A stretch of 64,000 nucleotides of DNA from Streptacidiphilus rugosus AM-16 (GCF_000744655.1 NZ_JQMJ01000004.1:2232001-2296000); one strand, 5' to 3'; positions 42,874 through 53,773 are shown, counted from the stretch's first letter. Notes: generated by a model not told the origin, from the sequence alone. A program made the numbers and translations.

Positions 42874-44106
42874 GTGTGGTTCCAGTCCCGCCGCCCCGGA
42901 GGCGAGCCCCCGGCCGGTGTTCCCGAGAGCGACATCCTGAGCCCGCCGCCCCAGCAGGGCCCTCCCGAAGGCGCCCTGACCGGCCGTGACGTCGCCCTGA
43001 TCCGGGCGAGCCTGGCCGTGGTCGAGCCGCTGGCCGCGGATCTCGCGGTCTACTTCTACGCGATCCTCTTCACCCGCTTTCCCCAGGTCAGGGAGATGTT
43101 CCCGCCGGGCATGGACGTCCAGCGCGGACGCCTGCTGCGCGCCCTGCTGCACATCGTCGACCTCGTCGACGACCCGGAGGGGCTGCAGCGCTTCTGCGCG
43201 CATCTGGGCCGCGACCACCGCAAGTTCGGCACGCAGACCGCCCACTACGACGCCGTCGGGGAGTGCCTGCTCGCCTCGCTCGAACGGTTCGCCGCGGACG
43301 CGTGGAACCCGGAGGTGGCCCGCGCCTGGACGCGTGCCTACGCCGCCGTCGCCCGGACCATGACGGAGGCGGCCGACCAGGACGCCCAGGTGCGCCCTGC
43401 GGTGTGGAACGCCAGGATCGTGCACCGCCAGCTGTTCGGGCACGGCATCGCCGCGATCACGGTGCTGCCCGACCAGCCCTACCGGTACTCCGCCGGACAG
43501 TACGTCAGCATGGAGACCCCGTGGTGGCCCCGCGAGTGGCGCTACTACTCGCCCGCCAACGCGCCGCGGGCCGACGGCACGATCACCTTCCACGTCCGCG
43601 CCGTGCCCACCGGCTGGGTGAGCAACGCGTTGGTCCGCCGCTCCGCCGTCGGCGACGTGGTCCGGCTCGGGCCTCCGCTGGGCGACATGGTCCTCGACCC
43701 GGCGTCGGGCCGCGACATCCTGTGCGTCGCCGGCGGCACCGGGCTGGCGCCGATCCGGGCCATCGTGGAGGAGAGCGCCCGCAGCGAGCAGCAGCGCCGG
43801 ATGGACGTCTTCATCGGCGCGCGCACGTCCGACGAGCTCTACGGGCTCGACGACATGCTCCGCTTCGCCCAGCGCAACCACTGGCTCCAGGTCCGCGCCG
43901 CCGTGTCCGACGAGGACATCCTCGGCCTGAGCGGATCGCTGCCCCAGGTGCTGGCGAAGTTCGGCCCCTGGTACCGGCACGACGCCTACCTCAGCGGCCC
44001 GGCCCCGATGGTCACCGCCACGGCCGACGCCCTCACCAGAACCGGCGTGCCGCTCTCGCGCATCCGCCACGACCCGCTCGACCTGCCCTCCCTGTCCCTG
44101 GCCTGA
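42874..44106 (+). CDS. Flavohaemoprotein (globin with FAD/NAD reductase)
   Basis: 410 residues from GTG 42874 (GGGAG nine bases upstream). Globin domain about 30-165: LAVYFYAILFTRFPQVREMFP carries the distal side, and TAHYDAVGECLLASL holds the proximal haem histidine. FAD domain with RYYSPANAP, NAD domain with CVAGGTGLAPIRAIVEE. The N-terminus has a Pro/Gly-rich extension of about 35 residues. The class oxidises nitric oxide to nitrate with O2 and NAD(P)H, or acts in oxygen stress. Downstream PNPOx-fold protein 64 bp later is probably cotranscribed. Confidence 0.93.
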   Translation: MWFQSRRPGGEPPAGVPESDILSPPPQQGPPEGALTGRDVALIRASLAVVEPLAADLAVYFYAILFTRFPQVREMFPPGMDVQRGRLLRALLHIVDLVDDPEGLQRFCAHLGRDHRKFGTQTAHYDAVGECLLASLERFAADAWNPEVARAWTRAYAAVARTMTEAADQDAQVRPAVWNARIVHRQLFGHGIAAITVLPDQPYRYSAGQYVSMETPWWPREWRYYSPANAPRADGTITFHVRAVPTGWVSNALVRRSAVGDVVRLGPPLGDMVLDPASGRDILCVAGGTGLAPIRAIVEESARSEQQRRMDVFIGARTSDELYGLDDMLRFAQRNHWLQVRAAVSDEDILGLSGSLPQVLAKFGPWYRHDAYLSGPAPMVTATADALTRTGVPLSRIRHDPLDLPSLSLA

Positions 44107-44170
44107 CCCGGCCGTCCCCGGTGCTCCCCTGGCGGGAGCCGCCGGGCCTCACCCCTGGGAGTCCCCCTCC

Positions 44171-44875
44171 GTGACCGAGCCCGACCACCGCTTCGGTTCC
44201 GCCGGCGAGCGCATGCTGCAGCAACGGCACGGCACCGCGGAACGCGCCGCCGCGTTCTACGACCGCCAGGTGCACCCGTCGCTGACCTCGGCCATGCGCG
44301 CGTTCATCGCCCGGATGCCGATGGTCTTCCTCTCCACCGCCGACGCCGGGGGCGAGTGCGACGCGAGCTTCCGGGCGGGACCGCCCGGCTTCGTCCAGGT
44401 CCTGGACGACCGCACCCTGGCCTATCCCGAGTACCGCGGCAACGGCGTGATGGCCAGCAGCGGCAACATCGCCGAGAACCCCCACCTCGGCATGCTGTTC
44501 ATGGACTTCACCCACGACCACGTCGGACTGCACGTCAACGGCACCGCGGCGCTCTACCCGGACGCCCGGCTGCGCAGCCGCCACCCCGACCTGCCGGTCG
44601 ACCCGGCCCCCGGCCGCCGCCCCGAACTCTGGGTCCACGTCCGTGTCGACGAGGCGTACATCCACTGCTCCAAGCACATCCCCCATCTGGAGCCCGCCGC
44701 GCGCCCCCGCGACCCCGAGTCCACCCGTCCGCGCGACCAGCACTACTTCACCGCGCCGCAGCTTCCCCGGCAGCCGGACGGGTACCCCCCGGTCGCCGCG
44801 GAGCTCGCCGAGGAGCACGAGAAGGCGCCCCAGGGCGGGCGCGCCCGGTGGCGGGGGCTCAGCCGTCACCGTTGA
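44171..44875 (+). CDS. Pyridoxamine 5'-phosphate oxidase-fold flavin protein
   Basis: 234 residues from GTG 44171. Split beta-barrel FMN/F420-binding fold: MRAFIARMPMVFLSTADAGGECDASFRAG and TLAYPEYRGNGVMASSGNIAENPHLGMLFMDF form the cofactor pocket, HCSKHIPHLEP follows. Members reduce or oxidise small molecules with FMN or F420; some partner with haemoglobins. It follows the flavohaemoprotein gene by 64 bp. Confidence 0.88.
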   Translation: MTEPDHRFGSAGERMLQQRHGTAERAAAFYDRQVHPSLTSAMRAFIARMPMVFLSTADAGGECDASFRAGPPGFVQVLDDRTLAYPEYRGNGVMASSGNIAENPHLGMLFMDFTHDHVGLHVNGTAALYPDARLRSRHPDLPVDPAPGRRPELWVHVRVDEAYIHCSKHIPHLEPAARPRDPESTRPRDQHYFTAPQLPRQPDGYPPVAAELAEEHEKAPQGGRARWRGLSRHR

Positions 44876-45008
44876 GGCCGTGAGGGGCGGCGAACGGCAC
44901 CTCCGCCGAGAATGGACTGGTGAGCACCTCTGCGCGGGCGGAAGCCGCCGGTCCCGGACCTCGCCTCGCGACGCCCGCGGCCCGGCCGTCGGCCCGCAGG
45001 GGGACGCC

Positions 45009-45893
45009 GTGTCGGTCAGGGTGAGCGTTCGCGCTCACCTCCGCGCGAAGGCGACGGCGGTCACCGCTCGGTGGCCGGAGTTCCGCGCCTTCGCGATGCG
45101 GGCCTGGCACCTGGGGCACGAGGTGGAACTGCTGCAGCGCTCGATGGCGTTCGCGGCGCTGTTCTTCGTGACGCTGGTGCCGCTGCTGGTGGTCATCGCC
45201 GCCGCCTCCACCGCGCACGGCAGCGGGATCTCCCGCTGGGTCACCGACGCGCTCGGCCTCTCCGGCGAGGGCGCGTCGTCCGTCCAGCGGCTGTTCGTCT
45301 CGCAGCGGCAGATCCTCAGCGCGACCACCGTCTTCGGACTCGCCTCGCTCGCCGTCTTCGGCATCTCCCTGATGGCCTCGGTCCAGGGCGCCTACGAGCG
45401 GATCTGGAGGCTCTCGCCCGGGCCCTGGCACAACGCCTGGCGGCAGGCCACCGGGCTCGCCGGGCTGATCGGCTACATCCTGCTCGCGGCGTTCAGCGGC
45501 AGCCCGTGGCGGCACACCGCCGCGCAGCCGACGCTGCGCGTCCTCGCCACCGTGATCGGGGGGATCGCGCTCTTCTGGTGGCTGCCGCACCTGCTCCTCG
45601 CCTCCAGGGCGAGCTGGCGCGAGCTGCTCCCGGGCTCCCTGGCGACCATCGTCGCGCTGGCCGGGCTGCAGGTCTTCTCCCGCCTGGTCTTCGCCCCGCT
45701 GCTGGTCACCAACGCGGTCTCCTACGGGACGGTGGGCACGGTGCTGGTCGTCCAGTCCTGGCTGATCGGGGTCGGCTACTCGGTCTACCTCGGGGCCATC
45801 GTCGGCCGCAGCTTCATCCCTCACCCCCGGCGGTCCGGCCGCGTCGTCGAGGAGGACACCGGCGACGGCTCCGACGCGGAGCCCACCGGCTGA
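45009..45893 (+). CDS. YihY/BrkB-family inner membrane protein, second copy
   Basis: 294 residues from GTG 45009 with AGGGGGA five bases upstream. Six helices and the same motifs as the copy at 27964: ELLQRSMAFAALFFVTLVPLL, LMASVQGAYERIWRLSPGPW, and VVQSWLIGVGYSVYLGA. It has an extra basic N-terminus (RVSVRAHLRAKATAVTAR) and an acidic tail. Function unresolved. 133 bp after the PNPOx gene and 159 bp before the GH15 gene. Confidence 0.88.
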   Translation: MSVRVSVRAHLRAKATAVTARWPEFRAFAMRAWHLGHEVELLQRSMAFAALFFVTLVPLLVVIAAASTAHGSGISRWVTDALGLSGEGASSVQRLFVSQRQILSATTVFGLASLAVFGISLMASVQGAYERIWRLSPGPWHNAWRQATGLAGLIGYILLAAFSGSPWRHTAAQPTLRVLATVIGGIALFWWLPHLLLASRASWRELLPGSLATIVALAGLQVFSRLVFAPLLVTNAVSYGTVGTVLVVQSWLIGVGYSVYLGAIVGRSFIPHPRRSGRVVEEDTGDGSDAEPTG

Positions 45894-46052
45894 ACGGCTC
45901 TCCGGCCGACGGGGCCGGCGTCACCCGAACGGCCCGTCCCACGCGCCCCGCGGCGGCGCAGCCGGGAGGCTCGACGTGCCTGGACTCCACGGACCGGGGC
46001 TCCGCAGGCCGGGGCGCTCGCGTGCGGCCGGCGAAGGGAGAGGAGGAAGCTC

Positions 46053-47894
46053 GTGCGCCGCTATCCCCCCATCGCCGACCACGGCATCGTCGGCGACCTG
46101 CAGACCGCCGCGCTGATCTCCGCCGAGGGGGTCGTCGACTGGTTCTGCGCGCCGCGGTTCGACTCCCCCAGCATGTTCGCCGCCCTGCTCGACCACGACC
46201 GCGGCGGCCATTTCGCGATCACGGTGGCCGGGGAGCCGGACGAGGTCACCGTGCGGCAGCTCTACCTGCCGGACACCGGGATCCTGGTGACCCGCTTCCT
46301 CACCCTCGGCGGCATCGCGGAACTGGTCGACTTCATGCCGCCGCAGGACCCCGAACGGGCCTCCGACCGGCACCGTCTGATCCGGGTGGTCCGTGTGGTC
46401 CGCGGCAGCGTCGACTTCACGCTGGAGTGCCGGCCCCGCTTCGACTACGGCCGGGCCGAACACCGGGCCACGCTGGAGGAGGGAAGGGTCAGGTTCGAGG
46501 CGCCCGCGGCGAGCGCCTGGCTGGAGAGCATCGGACCGGTGCCGCTCGCCTGCGAGGAGGGCGACGCGACGGCCGCGTTCACGCTCCGGCACGGCGAGCT
46601 CGCCGCCGTCGTGCTGACCACCGGCGCGGCCGGCTCCGCCGCCCCCGAGCCGATGGACGAGGCCACCGCCCGCGCGACCTTCGCGCTGACGCTGGACTTC
46701 TGGCGGGAGTGGATCGGCCGGTGCCGGTACCGGGGCCGCTGGCAGCAGATGGTGAACCGCTCCGCGATCACCCTCAAGCTGCTCACCTACGCCCCCACCG
46801 GCGCCATGGTCGCCGCGGCCACCGCCGGACTGCCCGAGCAGGTCGGCGGCGAGCGCAACTGGGACTACCGCTTCACCTGGATCCGCGACGCCTCGCTGTC
46901 GGTCGGCGCCCTGATCGAGCTCGGCTACGACGACGAGGCGAACGCCTTCCGACGCTGGGTCGGCGAGCGGATCAGGGCCGGTGACGCGCCGCCGGGCGAG
47001 AAGCTGCAGATCATGTACCGGGTGGACGGCGACCCACGGCTGTCGGAGGAGGAGCTCGGCCACCTCGAGGGCTACCGCGGCTCGTTCCCGGTCCGGGTCG
47101 GCAACGGAGCGGCGGACCAGCTGCAGCTCGACATCTACGGGGAGGCCGTCTACGCGCTCGCCCAGGCCGAACACCTCTCCGGGCTCGCCGGCCACGACGG
47201 CTGGATGGTCATGGCGGGCCTGCTCGACTGGCTCTGCGACCACTGGGACCGTCCCGACGAGGGCATCTGGGAGACCCGCGGCGGACGCCAGGACTTCACC
47301 TACAGCCGGGTCATGTGCTGGACCGCCCTCCACCACGGCATCCGCATCGCCACCCGCTTCGCCCGCCCGGCCGACCTCGCACGGTGGACCGCCGCCAGGG
47401 ACGCGATCCTGCTCCAGGTGATGGAGCGGGGCTGGAGCGACGAGCGCCGGGCCTTCGTCCAGCACTACCGGACCGACGTGCTGGACGCCTCGCTGCTGCT
47501 GATGCCCAAGGTCGGTTTCGTCGCCGCGCGCGAGCCGCGCTGGCTGTCCACCCTGGACGCGATGGACCAGGAGCTGGTCACCGACAGCCTCGTGCACCGC
47601 TACGACCCGGCCGCCTCCCCGGACGGCCTGCGCGGCAGCGAGGGCACCTTCTCGCTGTGCAGCTTCCTCTACGTCGACGCGCTCGCCCGCGCGGGCCGGC
47701 TCGACCAGGCCCGCTACGCCTTCGACAAGATGCTCACCTACGCCAACCACGTCGGCCTGTACGCCGAGGAGATCGGCCCGACCGGTGAACAACTGGGCAA
47801 CTTCCCCCAGGCGTTCACCCATCTCGCGCTGATCGACGCCGCGCTCGCCCTCGACGCCGAGCTCGACGCGCGAGGCGGGCCGGGAGGCGGCTGA
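46053..47894 (+). CDS. Glycoside hydrolase family 15 protein (glucoamylase or trehalase)
   Basis: 613 residues from GTG 46053 with GAGGAGGAAG five bases upstream. N-terminal beta-sandwich domain (MRRYPPIADHGIVGDLQTAALIS) and an (alpha/alpha)6 barrel. ERNWDYRFTWIRDASLSVGAL, DIYGEAVYALA and EGIWETRGGRQDFTYSRVMCWTAL are the substrate-binding blocks; GLYAEEIGPTGEQLGNFPQAFTHLALI holds the second catalytic glutamate. Actinobacterial proteins of this layout include alpha,alpha-trehalases, so trehalose turnover is a good guess. No signal peptide: cytoplasmic. A remnant of a related gene lies at 41197. Confidence 0.94.
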   Translation: MRRYPPIADHGIVGDLQTAALISAEGVVDWFCAPRFDSPSMFAALLDHDRGGHFAITVAGEPDEVTVRQLYLPDTGILVTRFLTLGGIAELVDFMPPQDPERASDRHRLIRVVRVVRGSVDFTLECRPRFDYGRAEHRATLEEGRVRFEAPAASAWLESIGPVPLACEEGDATAAFTLRHGELAAVVLTTGAAGSAAPEPMDEATARATFALTLDFWREWIGRCRYRGRWQQMVNRSAITLKLLTYAPTGAMVAAATAGLPEQVGGERNWDYRFTWIRDASLSVGALIELGYDDEANAFRRWVGERIRAGDAPPGEKLQIMYRVDGDPRLSEEELGHLEGYRGSFPVRVGNGAADQLQLDIYGEAVYALAQAEHLSGLAGHDGWMVMAGLLDWLCDHWDRPDEGIWETRGGRQDFTYSRVMCWTALHHGIRIATRFARPADLARWTAARDAILLQVMERGWSDERRAFVQHYRTDVLDASLLLMPKVGFVAAREPRWLSTLDAMDQELVTDSLVHRYDPAASPDGLRGSEGTFSLCSFLYVDALARAGRLDQARYAFDKMLTYANHVGLYAEEIGPTGEQLGNFPQAFTHLALIDAALALDAELDARGGPGGG

Positions 47895-47906
47895 TAGCGT
47901 CTCGCC

Positions 47907-48794
47907 ATGACGACCTCGGACCGCAGGACCGGCACCAGCACCGACGCCTCCGCCGCGAGGGAGCTGTGGCTGCGGACCGAACCCCTGCACGCGGTCGTCT
48001 ACTTCGACGAGACATGCCGCGGGCTGGGCCGGACGATGGGCCTCAAGGGCTTCTGGATGGGCTACTTCGCGCTGCGGATCGCGCCGCTGGGCCCGGTGGG
48101 CCCGGCCGTCGCCGGGTCGGCGCTCGGGGTGTTCGCACCGGGGATGGTGGCCCGGGCGCTGCCCGCCGCCTGGGCGATCGTCCCGCCCGGGGAGGCGCTG
48201 GAGTGGCGGGCGAAGTCGACGGCCGAGGCCCTGCGCCGGGTGCTGCCGCAGGCCGACCGGCTCGCCGCCGCGCTGGCGGACCCGCTGACGGCGATCGTGG
48301 CGGACGCGCCGAGCCTGGCCCGGCCGCTGTTCGCCGCCAACCGCGAACTGTGCGGGCGGGCGGATCCGGTCGAGCAGCTGTGGCAACTCCTCACCTGCCT
48401 GCGTGAGTTCCGCGGCGATGCGCATCTGTCCGCGCTGGCCGACCACGGCCTGGACGCGCCCGAGGCGCTGGTGCTCGCCGCCGCGACCGGGCGGGTGCCA
48501 GGGGACGGCATCCGGCTGGACCGGGGCTGGACCGAGACCGAGTGGGCGGACGCCGCCGAGCGCCTGCGCTCGCGCGGCCTGCTCGACGCCGGGGGCGCGG
48601 TCACCGCGCGCGGGCGCGAGGAGCGGGACCGGATCGAAGCGGCGACGGACCGGCTGGCGGCCCGACTGCTGCGGCCACTCGATGAGGCAGGACGGGAGGC
48701 GCTGCTGGACCTGCTCGCGGAGCCCGCCGCGCTGCTGCGGGCGGCCGGCATCCCGCCCCGGCTGAACCCGATCGGACTGCCGCCCGGCAACTGA
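47907..48794 (+). CDS. SCO6745-family protein
   Basis: 295 residues from ATG 47907, 12 bp after GH15 and probably cotranscribed. LWLRTEPLHAVVYFDETCRG, GLKGFWMGYFALRIAPLGPVG and FAPGMVARALPAAW match a streptomycete family named after SCO6745. The C-terminal half has a winged-helix look (GWTETEWADAAERLRSRGLLD...VTARGREERDRIE). Function is unknown; a ligand-binding regulator is plausible. Confidence 0.82.
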   Translation: MTTSDRRTGTSTDASAARELWLRTEPLHAVVYFDETCRGLGRTMGLKGFWMGYFALRIAPLGPVGPAVAGSALGVFAPGMVARALPAAWAIVPPGEALEWRAKSTAEALRRVLPQADRLAAALADPLTAIVADAPSLARPLFAANRELCGRADPVEQLWQLLTCLREFRGDAHLSALADHGLDAPEALVLAAATGRVPGDGIRLDRGWTETEWADAAERLRSRGLLDAGGAVTARGREERDRIEAATDRLAARLLRPLDEAGREALLDLLAEPAALLRAAGIPPRLNPIGLPPGN

Positions 48795-48830
48795 CGCCGG
48801 AGCCCTCCGCGAAGGGCCCTGCGATCTCCC

Positions 48831-48859
48831 TTGACTTCTCTGCCCGCGCGGGCGAAATT
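48831..48859 (+). promoter_or_regulatory. Candidate promoter of the cholesterol oxidase gene
   Basis: TTGACT at 48831-48836 and GAAATT at 48854-48859 with 17 nt between them, 92 nt before the start codon. The only such pair in the 156-bp gap. Confidence 0.45.
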
Positions 48860-48935
48860 CCTCGTCGCCGCACCGGGACCGGGCTGCTTCGGGCGGCGCC
48901 GTCTGCGCCACCACGTCAGCCAGGGTCAGCGATGA

Positions 48936-50594
<1,659 letters not shown>

Positions 50595-50603
50595 TCCCCG
50601 TGG

Positions 50604-51350
50604 TCACCGGCCCGGCGGCGTCGGCCGCTCGGGCCGGTCGGTGGGCTCGGGCCGGCGTTCGGGCAGGCCGCTGACCATGGCCTTGAAGCGGGCGTTCAGC
50701 GTGCGGCGGGCCGCCCGGCGCTCCGATCGGGCGCGTTTCGAGCCGCCCTCGCGGTAGAAGCGGCGGAACCAGGGCGAGCCCGGGTGGGCGAGCCGGATCG
50801 CCCCCCAGAGCGCGAAGAAGGGCAGCAGCACCCCGGCCAGCCCGAGGAAGATCCGTCCCTTGAGGACCGAGACGACCGACAGCGCGCAGTTGAGCAGCAG
50901 GAAGGTGAAGAAGAACCAGGTCCCCTCCCCCGGTTGGCGGGCGAAGGGATTGGACACCAGCAGCCCGATGCCGCCGAGCGCGGCGACGCCGACGACGGTG
51001 TCGACGGACTTGCGGCCCTCGTCGGCCCAGTAGACGTCCGAGAGATGCAGCCAGAGCGCGTACTCGTCCAGGGTCAGCGCGGCCCCGACGCCGAAGACGG
51101 CGGCGAGGACGTCGCGCAGGGCTCCGTGCGGGGCCGCGAGGAACTCCACCGGCCCGGCGATCAGCATCAGGAAGATCCCGGGCACCAGGTGGTGCACATG
51201 GACCGAGCCCACCGCGACGTTGCCGAAGGGCCCCCGGCCCGACCGGATCATGCGCACGACCAGGCGGGTGACCGCGAAGGTGCCGACGAAGGCGAGCAGC
51301 ATGAACAGCAGTGCGGAGCGGCCGGTTCCGAAGTGCAGGTGCAGTTGCAT
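50604..51350 (-). CDS. Integral membrane protein, unknown
   Basis: 248 residues from ATG 51350. About six membrane helices: LLFMLLAFVGTFAVTRLVVRMI, HHLVPGIFLMLIAGPVEFL, VFGVGAALTLDEYALWLHL. The HVHHLVPG histidine group and the LDEYALWLHLSDVYW acidic/aromatic stretch are notable and could bind metal, like small membrane proteins of the streptomycete type. C-terminus basic and proline-rich. Function unknown. Confidence 0.83.
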   Translation of the reverse strand: MQLHLHFGTGRSALLFMLLAFVGTFAVTRLVVRMIRSGRGPFGNVAVGSVHVHHLVPGIFLMLIAGPVEFLAAPHGALRDVLAAVFGVGAALTLDEYALWLHLSDVYWADEGRKSVDTVVGVAALGGIGLLVSNPFARQPGEGTWFFFTFLLLNCALSVVSVLKGRIFLGLAGVLLPFFALWGAIRLAHPGSPWFRRFYREGGSKRARSERRAARRTLNARFKAMVSGLPERRPEPTDRPERPTPPGR

Positions 51351-51406
51351 CCCTCGATGGTGACCGGCCGCGACGCGTCCCGCGCTCCACGGCGCGCCGT
51401 ACTCCG

Positions 51407-52651
51407 TCAGACGTGTCCGGGCAGGTTGACAGGGGTGTCCTCGGAGGTGTCGCCGTCCTCGACCTCTTCGCGGGAGATGCCGAGCAGGTAGAGCACGGTG
51501 TCGAGGAACGGCACGTTGACCGCGGTGTGCGCGGCCTCGCGGACCACCGGCTTGGCGTTGAACGCGACGCCGAGGCCGGCGGTGTTCAGCATGTCGAGGT
51601 CGTTCGCGCCGTCGCCGATGGCCACCGTCTGCTCCAGCGGAACGTCCGCCTCGGCCGCGAAGCGACGCAGCATGGCGGCCTTGCCGGCCCGGTCCACGAT
51701 GTCGCCGACGACGCGCCCGGTGAACCGGCCGTCCTCGACCTCGAGGGTGTTGGCGGCGGCGAAGTCCAGACCGAGCCGCTCGGCCAGGTCGTCGGTGACC
51801 TGGGTGAAGCCGCCGGACACGATCCCGACCTGGAAGCCGAGCCGCTTGAGGGTGCGGATCAGCGTCCGGGCGCCCGGCGTCAGCCGGACCTCGGAGCGGA
51901 CCTTGTCGACCACGTCCGCGTCCAGACCGGCCAGCAGGGCGACGCGGGCGCGCAGCGACTCGGCGAAGTCCAGCTCGCCGCGCATCGCGGCGGCGGTGAC
52001 CTCGGCGACCTGGGGCTCGCAGCCCGCGTGGGCGGCGAAGAGCTCGATCACCTCGTCCTGGATCAGGGTCGAGTCGACGTCCATGACGACCAGCCGCTTG
52101 GCCTTGCGCTGCAGCCCCGACGCGACCACCGCGACGTCGACGCGCTGGGACGCCGCCTCGGGCGCGAGCGCGGCGCGCAGGGTCTCGGTCGGCACGCCGG
52201 AGACGGCCAGCTCGACGGCGGTCACCGGGTACTTGGCCAGCCGGAAGACGCGGTCGATGTTCCCGCCGGTCTCCGTGATCCGCGCGCTGAGCGCGGCGAC
52301 CGCGGCGGCGGTGAGCGGGTGGCCGAGCACCGTGACGTGCGAGCGTCCCTCACCGCGCGGGCGGTTGTCGCCGATGCCCGAGATGACCTCGGCCTGCAGC
52401 TTCCGGCTCTCCGCCCACTGGTGCACCTCGGCCCGCAGCTCGCCGTCCTTGGACGGCGCGGTCACCAGGGCGCAGAGCACGATCCGGCCCCGGGTGACGA
52501 CCTGCTCGAAGTCGACGACGTCCACGCCGTACTCGGCGAGGGTGGTGAAGAGGCCTGTGGTGATCCCGGGTCGGTCCTTCCCGAAGACCTTCACGAGCAG
52601 GGTGGGGGAATCGGCGATGGCTGCGGCGCCGGCGGCAGTCTTTGCGTTCAT
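51407..52651 (-). CDS. serB: Phosphoserine phosphatase SerB with N-terminal ACT domains
   Basis: 414 residues from ATG 52651. Two ACT-like repeats (about 15-95 and 105-170) precede the HAD domain: VVMDVDSTLIQDEVIE (nucleophile Asp), SGGFTQVTDDLA and AIGDGANDLDMLNTAGLGVAFNAK. It dephosphorylates 3-phosphoserine in serine synthesis; ACT domains bind serine for feedback. Single gene, convergent-free, 56 bp upstream of the membrane protein gene. Confidence 0.96.
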   Translation of the reverse strand: MNAKTAAGAAAIADSPTLLVKVFGKDRPGITTGLFTTLAEYGVDVVDFEQVVTRGRIVLCALVTAPSKDGELRAEVHQWAESRKLQAEVISGIGDNRPRGEGRSHVTVLGHPLTAAAVAALSARITETGGNIDRVFRLAKYPVTAVELAVSGVPTETLRAALAPEAASQRVDVAVVASGLQRKAKRLVVMDVDSTLIQDEVIELFAAHAGCEPQVAEVTAAAMRGELDFAESLRARVALLAGLDADVVDKVRSEVRLTPGARTLIRTLKRLGFQVGIVSGGFTQVTDDLAERLGLDFAAANTLEVEDGRFTGRVVGDIVDRAGKAAMLRRFAAEADVPLEQTVAIGDGANDLDMLNTAGLGVAFNAKPVVREAAHTAVNVPFLDTVLYLLGISREEVEDGDTSEDTPVNLPGHV

Positions 52652-52748
52652 GATGAGCCCCACGCTACCGGGTGCCCCCACCCCCTGAGCAGCGCGTCCC
52701 GCCAGGCGGACGCCCGGCGGGACGCGCGATTCGGCCGATGCGGTCGTT

Positions 52749-53276
52749 TCAGTCGAGACAGGCCTTGTCGCCGCTGGAGATGGAGAACGTGAGGGTGAGC
52801 GCGTCACCGGTGAAGCCGACGTCACCCTGGACGCCGGCGGCGGGAACCGTCAGCGTGCTGATCCAGGACTCCCAGGCGCCCTTGAGCATCCGGATGTCGT
52901 TCGGGCCGGCGATCTCCCGGTGGAAGCCCGCCCCGGCGAGCGCGGACTTCATCGCCGCCGGCGTCTGCGCGTAGCGCTTCGCGGGCAGGAGGAAGAAGTA
53001 GTTCTCACCGCAGCCGCTGTGCTTCTGCGGCCGCTGCCTGGCCTCCCGCTGCTGCTCGGCGGTGAAGCCGGCCTTGGTGAGGACCTCCGCCGTCACCGCC
53101 GCGATCCGAGTCGTCTCGGCCTGCCGCTGTGCGAGGACGGCGGCGGGCGTCGCGCTGCTGGACGCGGCGACCGGCGCGTGGGTCGGGGTGTGTGCCGGCG
53201 CCGGTGCGGCGGTGGCGCAGCCCGCGGTCAGGGCGACCGCGACGGCGGCGAGGAGAAGTCGGGCTCGATGGTGCAT
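52749..53276 (-). CDS. Lipoprotein, unknown function
   Basis: 175 residues from ATG 53276. Signal MHHRARLLLAAVAVALTAGC with lipobox TAGC; an Ala/Pro/Thr linker follows. The mature part has AAVLAQRQAETTRIAAVTAEVL and HSGCGENYFFLLPAKRYA, with two cysteines (GCGE and KACLD) that may pair. No family recognised. Divergent from yaaA over a 497-bp gap with a large inverted repeat. Confidence 0.82.
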   Translation of the reverse strand: MHHRARLLLAAVAVALTAGCATAAPAPAHTPTHAPVAASSSATPAAVLAQRQAETTRIAAVTAEVLTKAGFTAEQQREARQRPQKHSGCGENYFFLLPAKRYAQTPAAMKSALAGAGFHREIAGPNDIRMLKGAWESWISTLTVPAAGVQGDVGFTGDALTLTFSISSGDKACLD

Positions 53277-53773
53277 CGGGCCAGGCTAGGGGGGCGCGGT
53301 TCGACCGCCACAAGCGGGTCCCCTCATTCCGTATCCGCCGCCATACCGCCGGGACCTGCGGCGTCGGCACGTTCCGAGCCGGCTCGCCCTCGCCGTCACG
53401 ACCGGCACCGCGCACTCGTCCGACCGCGACGCCGAGCCGGCCCGGACCCCCGCCTCGCCGCAGGCACGGGCGGCTCGGCGACTGCGGCCGCGTCGCAGCC
53501 GGCGCTGCGGCGAGGCGGGGGTCCGGGCCGGAGGCCCTCGGGGCTCTCCTCACACCCCCGCCGGGCCCGGCCCGCCGTGCACGGCCTCGCCAACCTCCGG
53601 CAGGGAGATGCCCCCTCGCTGCGTTGTCGGGTCATCCACGGACGGCCCCGTACGAGGGCACCCCTCCGCCCCGCCCCGTCCGGCCGCGCCGGCCGGCCCG
53701 GGCGATCCGACGCGGGTGCGAAGACAGGCCATAGGGTGGTGCGCGGGAAGACGTGTTTCAGGAGGGTCGAGCT
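53277..53773. other. Divergent intergenic region between lipoprotein and yaaA genes
   Basis: 497 bp with no ORF that has a ribosome binding site. It contains the 95-bp inverted repeat at 53437-53531; the rest is high-GC without clear promoter boxes, apart from an A/T-richer patch near 53725-53760. Confidence 0.5.
53437..53531. repeat. 27-bp perfect inverted repeat forming a 95-nt hairpin
   Basis: Arms 53437-53463 and 53505-53531 are exact reverse complements. The 41-nt loop folds again: CGGCT (53471-53475) with AGCCG (53497-53501) and GCGAC (53478-53482) with GTCGC (53492-53496). No T-run and no coding frame across it. It could be a small mobile palindromic element or an RNA structure in a leader. 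Confidence 0.9.

Noticed and set aside
45921-45937. TCACC followed by CGAACGG upstream of the GH15 gene, like operator C
   Set aside because: The right arm is CCCGT instead of GGTGA and no -10 hexamer lies at the fixed distance.
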